A DNA stretch of 64,000 nucleotides from contig NZ_MLCQ01000017.1 in the NCBI RefSeq assembly GCF_001875725.1, forward strand, positions 372,001 through 436,000, read 5' to 3'. Position numbers and translations under genes: made by a program. The stretch's first letter is position 1. Each line of letters starts with the position of its first letter. The DNA comes from Corynebacterium sp. NML140438 (GTDB taxonomy: Bacteria > Actinomycetota > Actinomycetes > Mycobacteriales > Mycobacteriaceae). The notes under the pieces are model-generated. The model was not told where the DNA came from. It did not search any database and saw only the letters and a program-made list of their open reading frames with translations. Below, in pieces: positions 47,010 to 55,567 of this stretch.

Positions 47010-48932
47010 ATGTGTGGCCTGTTGGCTCTACTCACCACTCACAACAACGCCGCCAGCTTCGTGGAAGCCGCGGAACGCGCTTTGCCCTGCATGTATCACC
47101 GTGGCCCAGACGCCGCTGGCACCTGGAACGACGACCACGCGGTCTTCGGCTTTAATCGCCTGGCGATTATCGATCTGGAACATTCACACCAGCCTTTGCG
47201 CTGGGGACCGAAGGAATCCCCAACACGCTATGCGTTGACGTTTAACGGCGAGATCTACAACTACATCGAACTTCGGGAGGAGCTCGAGGCAGCTGGCTAC
47301 TCCTTCAATACGTCGGGCGATGGCGAGCCTATCGTGGTTGGTTTTCACCACTGGGGCGAGAGGGTTGTTGAGCACCTGCGCGGTATGTTCGCATTCGTCA
47401 TCTGGGATACCGAAACGCAGCGCATGTTCGCAGCGCGCGACCAGTTCGGCATCAAGCCGCTGTTCTACGCCACTACCCCAGCCGGCACCGTGTTCGCGTC
47501 CGAAAAGAAGTCCATTCTGGAAATGGCACCAGAGCTAGAACTGGGTCTCGACCTGGATCGGCGGGCTATCGAGCACTACGTGGACCTGCAGTATGTTCCG
47601 GAGCCAGAGACGCTGCATGAGAGCATTCGTAGGGTCGAGTCGGGGTGCACGGTTTCGCTCACCCCTGGCGGCGAGGTCGTCTCGGAGCGCTACTTCAAGC
47701 CACACTTCAGGCCTCAGCCCGTGCCCCAAGGTCAAGAACAGAAGCTGTACGACAGGATCGCTCGGGCGCTCGAAGATTCCGTCGAGAAGCATATGCGTGC
47801 GGACGTGACCGTCGGTTCTTTTCTCTCCGGCGGCATCGATTCGACGGCGATTGCGGCGCTCGCGAAGCGCCACAATCCAAACTTGTTGACGTTCACCACC
47901 GGCTTCGAGCGCGAGGGGTACTCGGAGGTAGACGTGGCGGCGGAATCCGCTGAGGCGATTGGCGTCGAGCATATCGTGAAGATTGTGTCGCCTGAAGAGT
48001 ACGCGGAGGCGGTGCCGAAGATCATGTGGTACCTCGACGATCCGGTGGCGGACCCATCGCTGGTGCCACTCTTCTTCGTCGCCCAGGAGGCTCGCAAACA
48101 CGTCAAGGTCGTGCTTTCTGGCGAGGGCGCAGACGAGCTGTTCGGCGGCTACACCATTTATAAGGAACCATTGTCGCTCGCGCCGTTCGAGAAGTTGCCG
48201 ACGCCACTGCTCCGCGGACTCAACAAGCTCAGCCAGGTCCTTCCGGAGGGGATGAAGGGCAAGAGCCTCCTTGAGCGCGGCACGACCCCGATGGAGGACC
48301 GTTACTACGGCAACGCTCGCTCCTTTAACTTCGAGCAGCTGCAGCGCGTACTGCCATGGGCCAAGCGCGAATGGGACCACCGCGAGGTCACCGCTCCGAT
48401 TTACGCCACGTCGAAGCAGATGGATCCAGTTGCTCGGATGCAGAACTTGGACCTGTTTACCTGGATGCGCGGTGACATCTTGGTCAAGGCGGACAAGATG
48501 AACATGGCGAACTCTCTGGAGTTGCGCGTGCCGTTCCTGGACAAGGAGGTCTTCGAGGTCGCGCAGACGATTCCGTACGACCAGAAGATTGCACACGGCA
48601 CCACCAAGTATGCGCTCCGTAAGGCGATGGAGCAGATCGTTCCGCCTCACGTGCTGCATCGCAAGAAGCTGGGCTTTCCTGTCCCGATGCGCCACTGGCT
48701 GGCTGGAGATGAGCTCTTCGGCTGGGCGCAGGACACCATCCGTGATTCGCAGACAGACCATATCTTCGCCAAGAACCAGGTGCTGGAGATGCTCAAGGAG
48801 CACCGCGATGGTGTCTCCGACCATTCCCGTCGCCTGTGGACGGTGCTGGCCTTCATGATCTGGCACGGCATCTTTGTCGAGCACCGCATCGATCCTGGCA
48901 TCGAGCACAAGGAATACCCGGTGCAGCTCTAA
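47010..48932 (+). CDS. ltsA: Glutamine-dependent amidotransferase LtsA (AsnB family)
   Basis: The ATG at 47010 exposes the catalytic Cys2 (MCGLLALL), as required for an Ntn-type glutaminase, so it is preferred to an upstream in-frame start. AGGAG lies about 13 nt before it. The 640-residue protein has a class II glutaminase domain (residues 2-210) and an asparagine-synthetase-type ATP domain with the SGGIDS pyrophosphatase loop. In C. glutamicum the homologue LtsA amidates meso-DAP in the peptidoglycan and confers lysozyme resistance. It is followed after 13 bp by an S41 peptidase gene. Confidence 0.92.
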   Translation: MCGLLALLTTHNNAASFVEAAERALPCMYHRGPDAAGTWNDDHAVFGFNRLAIIDLEHSHQPLRWGPKESPTRYALTFNGEIYNYIELREELEAAGYSFNTSGDGEPIVVGFHHWGERVVEHLRGMFAFVIWDTETQRMFAARDQFGIKPLFYATTPAGTVFASEKKSILEMAPELELGLDLDRRAIEHYVDLQYVPEPETLHESIRRVESGCTVSLTPGGEVVSERYFKPHFRPQPVPQGQEQKLYDRIARALEDSVEKHMRADVTVGSFLSGGIDSTAIAALAKRHNPNLLTFTTGFEREGYSEVDVAAESAEAIGVEHIVKIVSPEEYAEAVPKIMWYLDDPVADPSLVPLFFVAQEARKHVKVVLSGEGADELFGGYTIYKEPLSLAPFEKLPTPLLRGLNKLSQVLPEGMKGKSLLERGTTPMEDRYYGNARSFNFEQLQRVLPWAKREWDHREVTAPIYATSKQMDPVARMQNLDLFTWMRGDILVKADKMNMANSLELRVPFLDKEVFEVAQTIPYDQKIAHGTTKYALRKAMEQIVPPHVLHRKKLGFPVPMRHWLAGDELFGWAQDTIRDSQTDHIFAKNQVLEMLKEHRDGVSDHSRRLWTVLAFMIWHGIFVEHRIDPGIEHKEYPVQL

Positions 48933-48945
48933 GGAGATTCCTCCC

Positions 48946-49938
48946 ATGTGGACCAAGAAACGAGTACTGACCACCATCGTCGCGATGCTCAGTGCACTGC
49001 TCCTCACTGTCGCCGCCGTGGCGTTCGTCTATGGGCCGACGCTCACCGCGATGCTGACGGGCACAGCTCGTTTCGCGGGGACTCAGACACCGAAGCGGTA
49101 TAGCACGACGGTGCTCGCGCTCGCTGAGCAGGGCATCCACGCCGACTCGAAGGAATTCGAGGACGCGAAGGCCCGCGCAAAGGAGGCCGCCAAGCAGGCA
49201 GACACGCTTTACGACGTCTACCCCGCCCTGGCAGACGCCGTGAAAGCTGCTGGCGGCAAGCACTCCCGGCTGATTGAACCTGATAACCCTAACCTCGGCT
49301 GGACTATGAAAGAGAAGCCGGAAGCCGCAGTCAGCGTCGAGGGCCGTGTTGCGGTGGCAACGGTGCCTGGCGTCGATCGGCACGATGATGTGCAGGGGTA
49401 CGCAGACACGCTCGCGACAGGCATGGCTTCCGCACGTGATGGCGGGGCCTGTGGTGCGGTCGTTGATCTGCGTGGCAACGACGGTGGTGACATGGGCCCA
49501 ATGGTCGCTGGACTCTCCCCGCTGTTGCCTGATGGCACGGTGCTCGAGTTCGTATCGCGTTCGAGCACCAGCCAGGTCACGGTCGACGAAAACTCGGTCA
49601 CCGGAGGAGGCACGCCGCTCACGACATCTGGCGGGAAGTGGGAGGCGCCGGTGGCAGTCTTGGTCGATGGTGACACCGCTTCGTCAGGCGAGGCCACGAT
49701 GCTGTCGTTCCGGGGACTTGAGCGTTCACAGAGTTTCGGCTCCCCTACCGCGGGCTACGCCTCGGCCAATAAGGTGTACGACTTCCCGGATGGCAGCCTG
49801 CTGATGCTTACCATCGCGAAGGACAAGGCACGCACTGGTGAGGAGTTCGCCGAGGAGCCGGTGCAGCCTGACGTCGAAACCGATACGCCGTTAGAGCAAG
49901 CGAAGCAGTGGCTTGCGACCGAGCACGGCTGCCAATAG
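48946..49938 (+). CDS. S41-family peptidase, membrane-anchored
   Basis: A 330-residue extracytoplasmic serine protease of the C-terminal-processing (tricorn-core) type. The ATG at 48946 has AAGGAG 9 nt upstream, formed partly from the ltsA stop. A membrane helix covers residues 8-30, then the S41 core: GAVVDLRGNDGGDM, and the nucleophile Ser in DGDTASSGEATM, followed by GSPTAGYASANKVYDFPDGSLL. No PDZ domain is visible. It appears to be in an operon with ltsA, suggesting a cell-envelope target, but this is inferred. Confidence 0.82.
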   Translation: MWTKKRVLTTIVAMLSALLLTVAAVAFVYGPTLTAMLTGTARFAGTQTPKRYSTTVLALAEQGIHADSKEFEDAKARAKEAAKQADTLYDVYPALADAVKAAGGKHSRLIEPDNPNLGWTMKEKPEAAVSVEGRVAVATVPGVDRHDDVQGYADTLATGMASARDGGACGAVVDLRGNDGGDMGPMVAGLSPLLPDGTVLEFVSRSSTSQVTVDENSVTGGGTPLTTSGGKWEAPVAVLVDGDTASSGEATMLSFRGLERSQSFGSPTAGYASANKVYDFPDGSLLMLTIAKDKARTGEEFAEEPVQPDVETDTPLEQAKQWLATEHGCQ

Positions 49939-49952
49939 TCCACGCAGACAAA

Positions 49953-49994
49953 ACACCCCGCGCTCCCCTCAATCATGAGGTGGGCGCGGGGTGT
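49953..49994 (-). terminator. Terminator between S41 gene and erpA
   Basis: ACACCCCGCGC (49953-49963) and GCGCGGGGTGT (49984-49994) form an 11 bp stem; CCTCA/TGAGG inside extends it. On the minus strand TTTTGTCTGC follows, so it ends the erpA transcript; it may also serve the convergent peptidase gene though no T-tract follows on the plus strand. Confidence 0.78.
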
Positions 49995-50014
49995 TGGCGT
50001 CGAAAAGCTACTGC

Positions 50015-50359
50015 TTAGTTGAAGCTGTCACCACAGGCGCAGGCCGAGCCAGCGTTCGGGTTGTCGATGGTGAAACCCTGCTGCTCGATGGTGTCAGCGA
50101 AATCGATCGTCGCACCGGTAAGGTACGGCACGCTCATCTTGTCCACGACAAGACGCACACCACCAACGACGTCGGCCTTATCGCCGTCGAGCTCACGATC
50201 ATCGAAGTACAGCTGGTAGCGCAGGCCAGCGCAGCCTCCCGGCTGAACAGCGATGCGAAGCGAAAGGTCGTCGCGGCCTTCCTGGTCGAGCAGAGCCTTC
50301 GCCTTTGCAGCTGCTGCTTCAGTAAGGGTCACGCCCGTTGCAGACGTAGGTGCAGTCAT
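50015..50359 (-). CDS. erpA: Iron-sulfur insertion protein (HesB/IscA/ErpA)
   Basis: A-type carrier that passes iron-sulfur clusters to target enzymes. The ATG at 50359 (MTAPTSATGVTLTEAAAAK) follows GCAAGGAGAAAG; an upstream in-frame start is less supported. Three conserved Cys residues are present: one in QPGGCAGLRYQLYF and two in the C-terminal CACGDSFN. Length is 114 residues. Clients could include LipA and the Rieske protein encoded nearby; this is inferred. Confidence 0.93.
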   Translation of the reverse strand: MTAPTSATGVTLTEAAAAKAKALLDQEGRDDLSLRIAVQPGGCAGLRYQLYFDDRELDGDKADVVGGVRLVVDKMSVPYLTGATIDFADTIEQQGFTIDNPNAGSACACGDSFN

Positions 50360-50509
50360 TCTTTCTCCTTGCTTAGCGAATACCTTCACGCAAAATGCGT
50401 GCTTCGGAGTGTGGCACTAGCGTACTCGCATCACACCGTCATCGTCTACAGCGTATGGGAGCGGGCGCTTATTCCCCACTTTCGGGGACGGCCTTGTAGC
50501 CTGTATAGC

Positions 50510-51217
50510 GTGAAACTTCCTTGGCAGAAATCTGATGAGGCTCCAACCGCCGCTGCAGATGCAGCGAATCGAGCGGAGACTCCCGAAACGGACGCGGAAC
50601 CCGCGAAGAAGTACCCGAAGGGCTACACCCCTCCGAAAGGCCGGCCGACGCCGAAGCGCCTCGATCAGGAGATCAAGCGTGGCGTCGTGCGCGACCCCAA
50701 CGCGACGACTCCGGCTCAGCAGTACCAGAAGAACAAAGAGCTGAAGAAGTCGATGTCGAAAGAGGAGTGGAAAGCATATAAGAAGCAGCAGCGCGAGGAA
50801 GCGAAGAAGCACAATCGCGAGATCCAGGCCAAGATGGACGCTGGCGACGAGCGCTACCTCATGGACCGCGACCGTGGCGAGACCCGCCGCTTCGTCCGCG
50901 ACTGGGTGGATTCGCGCCGCTTCATGAACAACTACGCGATGCCTCTGGCGATCCTGTTGTTCCTCATCCTCTTCATCGGCTCCTGGTACCCGGAGATCGC
51001 CGGAGCTATCGCGATTTTGCCGATGGTGTTCATCGTGCTGATCCTTGGTGAGGCGTTCTTAATCGGCAAGCGGGCGAACAACGCTGTCCGCGCGAAGTTC
51101 CCAGGCACAGCGGATACCGGCTTTGGCCTTGGTATGTACGCGTTTTCGCGTGCCTCACAGCCGCGTAAGTGGCGCTCGCCGAAGCCGCAGGTTCGCATCG
51201 GCGATTCGGTCAACTAA
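50510..51217 (+). CDS. DUF3043 membrane protein
   Basis: A 235-residue actinobacterial protein of unknown function. The GTG at 50510 (VKLPWQKSDEAPTAAADAANR) is directly preceded by TATAGC without a Shine-Dalgarno, so the message may be leaderless. The first 120 residues are charged (KKYPKGYTPPKGRPTPKRLDQE, then a Lys/Glu-rich helix KNKELKKSMSKEEWKAYKKQQREEAKK). DRDRGETRRFVRDWVDSRR leads into two membrane helices (about residues 147-165 and 168-190) and a tail of about 45 residues. It is divergent from erpA and precedes cobT by 18 bp. Confidence 0.85.
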   Translation: MKLPWQKSDEAPTAAADAANRAETPETDAEPAKKYPKGYTPPKGRPTPKRLDQEIKRGVVRDPNATTPAQQYQKNKELKKSMSKEEWKAYKKQQREEAKKHNREIQAKMDAGDERYLMDRDRGETRRFVRDWVDSRRFMNNYAMPLAILLFLILFIGSWYPEIAGAIAILPMVFIVLILGEAFLIGKRANNAVRAKFPGTADTGFGLGMYAFSRASQPRKWRSPKPQVRIGDSVN

Positions 51218-51235
51218 ACGGACGAAGGACGTTTC

Positions 51236-52234
51236 ATGGCTGTCACATTCGACCCGATTGAGCACCCGAGCGAGATCCTACGCCGCGAACTCGCTCGCGC
51301 CCTGCATCGCAACCCCGAGGGGCGCGGGCTAGGTCGCGTGGCCACGATTGCGGAGTGGACCACCTCGGTGCAGAACCGGAAGCGGCCGGTGGCGTTTTCG
51401 AACCCACAGTGCGTGCTGGTCGCCGGCAACCACGGCGTGGCAGCGCGAGGCGTTTCCGCGCAGCCGCATGACGCCGCCTGGACCGCGGTAAAGCAGGTCG
51501 CCGCCGGTGGTGGCACGGCTCGTGTCGCAGCACAAGCCGCTGGCGTATCGATCTTGCAGGTCAACGACTATCTCACACTGCCGACGGGTGCGATTGACCG
51601 GCAGTCTGCGATGACGCCGGAGGCGTTCGAGCAGGCTGTAGCGCACGGCGCACGCGTGGTAGATAGCGGGGTAGATAGCGGGGTTGACCTGTTCATTCCT
51701 GGCGATATCGGCGTCGGCAATTCGACGGTTGCTGCCGCGATCTACGGCGCACTGTCGCGCACTGAGCCGGTCAAGGTCATCGGACGCGGCTCCGGCATCG
51801 ATGACAACGTATGGAAAGTCAAGGTCGCCGCGATCCGCGACGCAATGTTCCGCGTACGCACGTTCAGCGACGACGTCCCGCGCGTCCTCGCCGAGCTTTC
51901 AGGGCCGGACTTCGCGTTTCTCGTCGGCATGTTCGCACAGGCAGCGGTTCGCCGCACCCCCGTGCTTTTCGACGGCCTCTACGCCACCGTCGCCGCCTAC
52001 GCTGCTGAGCGCCTCGCCCCCGGCACGAAGCGGTGGATTATGGCGGGCCAGCTCAGCCCTGAGCCAGCGCAGATGCTCGCGCTGCAGGCACTCGATATCA
52101 TCCCGGTCCTGGCGTTGGACTTGTCTCTGAACCAGGGGTTGGGCGCGCTCGCAGCGCTGCCGCAAATCAACCTGGCTGCTGAGCTCGTTACTACTGTGCT
52201 CGGGCCGGAGGCCCCGGAGGTCTCCCCGGCCTAA
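51236..52234 (+). CDS. cobT: Nicotinate-nucleotide--dimethylbenzimidazole phosphoribosyltransferase
   Basis: Activates the lower ligand of cobalamin by transferring phosphoribose from nicotinate mononucleotide to dimethylbenzimidazole. The 332-residue protein has VLVAGNHGVAARGVSAQP, GDIGVGNSTVAAAI, and EPAQMLALQALDI near the C-terminus. Its N-terminal region is close to the family length. Two 12 bp in-tandem copies (51660-51683) give DSGVDSGVD in front of the GDIGVGN motif. CobU and CobS, which usually accompany it, are absent here, so the nucleotide-loop pathway is incomplete in this window. Confidence 0.9.
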   Translation: MAVTFDPIEHPSEILRRELARALHRNPEGRGLGRVATIAEWTTSVQNRKRPVAFSNPQCVLVAGNHGVAARGVSAQPHDAAWTAVKQVAAGGGTARVAAQAAGVSILQVNDYLTLPTGAIDRQSAMTPEAFEQAVAHGARVVDSGVDSGVDLFIPGDIGVGNSTVAAAIYGALSRTEPVKVIGRGSGIDDNVWKVKVAAIRDAMFRVRTFSDDVPRVLAELSGPDFAFLVGMFAQAAVRRTPVLFDGLYATVAAYAAERLAPGTKRWIMAGQLSPEPAQMLALQALDIIPVLALDLSLNQGLGALAALPQINLAAELVTTVLGPEAPEVSPA

Positions 52235-52253
52235 ACCCTGGCCGAAGCCGTCG

Positions 52254-53369
52254 CTAGCTCTCTGCTGGGACGAGTGTGTGGTTCCAGCCGTGGATGTCCT
52301 CGACGGACCCGTCCTGGATCCCACGCAGGCGCTCGCGAAGCTGCATCGTGATGGTGCCTGCCTCGTTATTGTTGACGGTGAACTCGCCATGGCGGCTCAG
52401 CACACGGCCAACGGGGGTGATCACTGCCGCGGTACCGCAGGCAAGCGTTTCGGTGATGGTGCCGTTCTCTGCACCATCGTGCCACTGCTCCACCGTGATC
52501 TTGCGCTCCTCGGTGTCGTAGCCGAGATCTTCGGCGACCTGCAGGAGGGACTTGCGGGTAATGCCTGCCAGGAGGGAGCCGGACAGGGTTGGAGTGATCA
52601 GCTTCGCATCCTTCCCGCTACCCTCGACGAACATGAGGTTCATGCCACCCATCTCTTCGATGTATTTGCGCTCGATGGCGTCGAGCCAGACAACCTGGTC
52701 GCACCCCTTTTCCTCTGCCTGGGCTTGTGCGAGCAGGGAGCCTGCGTAGTTGCCTGCGAACTTCGCGTCGCCGGTGCCACCGGGTGCTGCGCGAACATAC
52801 TCCTCGGAGATCCACACGCTGACTGGCTTCACGCCGCCGGAGAAGTAGGCACCTGCCGGGGAGGCGATGAGGTAGTAGCTGTAGGTGCTCGAAGGCTTGA
52901 CCCCAAGCGTCTTCTCAGTGCCGATCATAAATGGGCGCAGGTACAGCGCTGCTTCCCCGCCGGCCTCGGGGACCCAGTCCTTATCAATCGTTACCAGCTG
53001 CTGCAGCGATTCGATGAAGAGGTCCTCTGGCAGCTCTGGCATGGCGAGGCGGCGAGCAGAGTGAGCGAAGCGGGCCGCGTTCTGCTCAGGGCGGAACGTC
53101 GTAATGGAGCCGTCATGGTGGCGGTAAGCTTTCAGACCCTCGAAGATTGCCTGCCCGTAGTGGAAGACGTTGGTCGCTGGGTCCAGCGAGATCGCCTCGT
53201 ATGGGCGGACTTGCGCATTGTGCCAGCCGTTGGTCTCGTCCCAGTCGATGGAGACCATGTGGTCGGTAAATTCCTGCCCGAACGCAGGGTTCGCGAGGAT
53301 GGCCTGGCGTTCTTCGTCGGTTGCTTTGTTCGGATTCTCGATGATTTCAAACGGTGTGCCTTGAGTCAT
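52254..53369 (-). CDS. ilvE: Branched-chain amino acid aminotransferase
   Basis: PLP-dependent fold-type IV transaminase for Leu, Ile and Val. The ATG at 53369 (MTQGTPFEIIENPNKATDEER) is preferred to an earlier in-frame start for its fit to homologues. Landmarks include YGQAIFEGLKAYRHHDGSI, RPFMIGTEKTLGVKPSS, the PLP-lysine region GTGDAKFAGNYAGSLLAQ, and TETLACGTAAVITPVG near the C-terminus. Length is 371 residues. It is convergent with cobT and divergent from pepB. Confidence 0.94.
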   Translation of the reverse strand: MTQGTPFEIIENPNKATDEERQAILANPAFGQEFTDHMVSIDWDETNGWHNAQVRPYEAISLDPATNVFHYGQAIFEGLKAYRHHDGSITTFRPEQNAARFAHSARRLAMPELPEDLFIESLQQLVTIDKDWVPEAGGEAALYLRPFMIGTEKTLGVKPSSTYSYYLIASPAGAYFSGGVKPVSVWISEEYVRAAPGGTGDAKFAGNYAGSLLAQAQAEEKGCDQVVWLDAIERKYIEEMGGMNLMFVEGSGKDAKLITPTLSGSLLAGITRKSLLQVAEDLGYDTEERKITVEQWHDGAENGTITETLACGTAAVITPVGRVLSRHGEFTVNNNEAGTITMQLRERLRGIQDGSVEDIHGWNHTLVPAES

Positions 53370-53515
53370 GCAGACCACCCTACTCCCAGATTCCACACTT
53401 TGGGAACAGAATTCCATATTTTCTTACACCTGCGAGGAGCCCTCCTCGACCACACGGCGTCCATTCAAGGTAGCCTTGTCGATGTTCAATAATCCTAAGA
53501 AAGGCGCATGTACTC

Positions 53516-55006
53516 ATGACTTTTTCGGTTCCTGAATCGCTGCTCCCAGTCCGGGGCGACTCTGTCTCCCTGAACTTTTCGACGACCGCTCCGAGCGACA
53601 CCGCGGCAATCCTCCTACCGGTGACCTCGGATGAATCGAAGATCGAGGTTCCGGTGACCTCCCTGGCGCCAAAGGGCACGCTCGAGGCTCTAGAGACTGT
53701 CGGTGCGAAGGGCACGGCCGGCGAGGTCACCCGAGTGGTGGTTGACGGCAAGCTGGTCATCGCATTCGGCCTCGGCAACGCGGACGAGATTGATGATGAG
53801 ACCGTCCGCCGCGCTGTCGGCGCGCTGGCCCGAACACTCTACGGCACGGAATCTGCGGTGATTTCGACCGAGTTCGGCGTCAGCCCTGTTGTGGAGGGCC
53901 TGCTGCTCGGCGCGTACAAGTACAAGGGCTTCAAGGCCCCGTGCCAGTGCGGCTGCGACGGCGAGCACGGGCTTACAAACGTCACCGTTGTGGGCAAGGA
54001 AGACGAGCAGGAGGCCTTCGACCAGACAGTCATCCTCGCGGAATCGGTCATGCTGGCGCGCGACCTCGTCAACACGCCTTCGAACCACCTCTACCCTGCT
54101 GTGTACGCGGAGCTCATTGAGAACGTGGGCAAGCAGATCGGCCTCGAAGTCGAGGTGTTCGACGAGAAGTACCTTGAGGAGCAGGGCTTCGGCGGTATTC
54201 TTGCCGTCGGCCAAGGTTCTGCTCGCGCGCCTCGCCTGGTGCACCTGAAGTGGACGCCTTCGACGTCGAGCTCCTCCGTCGCGCTAGTTGGTAAGGGCAT
54301 CACGTTCGACACCGGCGGTATTTCCCTGAAGCCAGGTGCGAAGATGGAGGACATGATCTCCGACATGGGTGGCTCTGCTGCCCAGTTCGGTGCGATTGTC
54401 GCGGCGGCTCGTCTGAACCTGGGCGTCGCTGTTGACGCCTGGCTGCCACTGGCAGAGAACATGCCGTCCGGCAGCGCTACCCGCCCAGGCGACGTGATTC
54501 GCCACTACGGCGGCATCACCAGCGAGATTCTGAACACGGACGCTGAGGGGCGCCTCGTGCTCGCGGACGCTATGGCGCGCGCAGCAGAGGACAATCCTGA
54601 CTTCATGATTGAGACGTCCACGCTGACCGGTGCCCAGCTCGTCGCCCTCGGCAATCGCACCGCCGGCGTGATGGGCTCTGATGATTTCCGCGACCGCGTT
54701 GCTGCGCTGGGCCGCGAGGTCGGCGAGCAGGCGTGGGCGATGCCACTGTTGGAGGAGCAGGAGGAGGAATTGAAGTCCCCAATTGCTGATATCCGCAACG
54801 TCCACAATGCCCGCACTGGTGGCATGTTGTTCGCTGGCCTGTACCTGTCCCGCTTCGTCGGTGAGGACACCGAGTGGGTCCACATCGACGTCGCTGGCCC
54901 AGCATGGAACGGTGGCTCGCCGCACGGCTACACCCCGAAGCGCGCGACGGGTGCCCCGCTGCGCACCATCGTTGCAACGCTCCGCGGCATCGCTGAAGGC
55001 AACTAA
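53516..55006 (+). CDS. pepB: Leucyl aminopeptidase (M17)
   Basis: Two-metal M17 leucine aminopeptidase. The 496-residue protein has the N-terminal macro-like domain, the metal and catalytic sites in VGKGITFDTGGISLKPGAKMEDM, the catalytic Arg in NTDAEGRLVLADAM, and the C-terminal hexamer contact region. AGGCGC precedes the ATG. It corresponds to pepB (Rv2213) next to ilvE. The gene ends 9 bp before the end of the convergent small unknown gene. Confidence 0.95.
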   Translation: MTFSVPESLLPVRGDSVSLNFSTTAPSDTAAILLPVTSDESKIEVPVTSLAPKGTLEALETVGAKGTAGEVTRVVVDGKLVIAFGLGNADEIDDETVRRAVGALARTLYGTESAVISTEFGVSPVVEGLLLGAYKYKGFKAPCQCGCDGEHGLTNVTVVGKEDEQEAFDQTVILAESVMLARDLVNTPSNHLYPAVYAELIENVGKQIGLEVEVFDEKYLEEQGFGGILAVGQGSARAPRLVHLKWTPSTSSSSVALVGKGITFDTGGISLKPGAKMEDMISDMGGSAAQFGAIVAAARLNLGVAVDAWLPLAENMPSGSATRPGDVIRHYGGITSEILNTDAEGRLVLADAMARAAEDNPDFMIETSTLTGAQLVALGNRTAGVMGSDDFRDRVAALGREVGEQAWAMPLLEEQEEELKSPIADIRNVHNARTGGMLFAGLYLSRFVGEDTEWVHIDVAGPAWNGGSPHGYTPKRATGAPLRTIVATLRGIAEGN

Positions 55007-55015
55007 GCCTCGGTT

Positions 55016-55420
55016 TTAAGAGAAAGGATGTTCGCCGCGCTCAAACTTGGCGCGGCGTTCTTTCTGTTCCGCCCGCTTCCGCAGGATGCGCTCCTGCTCC
55101 ATCTTGCGGCGCATCCGGTCTGGATAGCCGGTTTCCTCAACGTCGTAGAGAGAAATATTCAGGAGCTGAGCGACGGCATCGATGCCTTTCGGCCCTCCGA
55201 TGCGGCGGCGGGTGTAGTTTCCTTCTTCGTCAACTAGCACGACGGACATCTCATTGACCATCGTTTCTGGCTCGACAAACCCCTCCACGAAGACACGCCT
55301 CGCGACCCATTCCTTGAGGTAGGCAGCGTCTTCCGGCCGGATGGTTTCGCCGGGCGCGCGTGGTGGTTTGAAGGTTGTTTGCTTCTTCCGCTTGCCGAAC
55401 AGGTTAAACACTTCTCTCAT
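55016..55420 (-). CDS. Conserved hypothetical protein
   Basis: A 134-residue protein starting at ATG 55420 or 55423 (MMREVFNLFGKRKKQTTFKPP); the ribosome site is weak. It has a central globular part (RPEDAAYLKEWVARRVFVEGFVEPE...SVVLVDEEGNYTRRRIGGPKGIDAVAQLLNISLYDVEETGYPDRM), then a Lys/Arg/Glu helix (RRKMEQERILRKRAEQKERRAKFE). No known motif or membrane segment is seen. It is convergent with pepB. In other corynebacteria a short unknown gene lies between pepB and aceF; its function is unknown. Confidence 0.65.
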   Translation of the reverse strand: MREVFNLFGKRKKQTTFKPPRAPGETIRPEDAAYLKEWVARRVFVEGFVEPETMVNEMSVVLVDEEGNYTRRRIGGPKGIDAVAQLLNISLYDVEETGYPDRMRRKMEQERILRKRAEQKERRAKFERGEHPFS

Positions 55421-55567
55421 CATACGGATATTTCTCGACGCCCCAATTCTGCGTTTTGTAGCCTTCAACAAAATAGTTGCCCCCGAAAGGCACGAAAGTC
55501 TTCGGTGACAGGTACGCTATTGACCTGTATAGCTTCTACGAAAATGTATCTGCGAGGAGACTAAATT

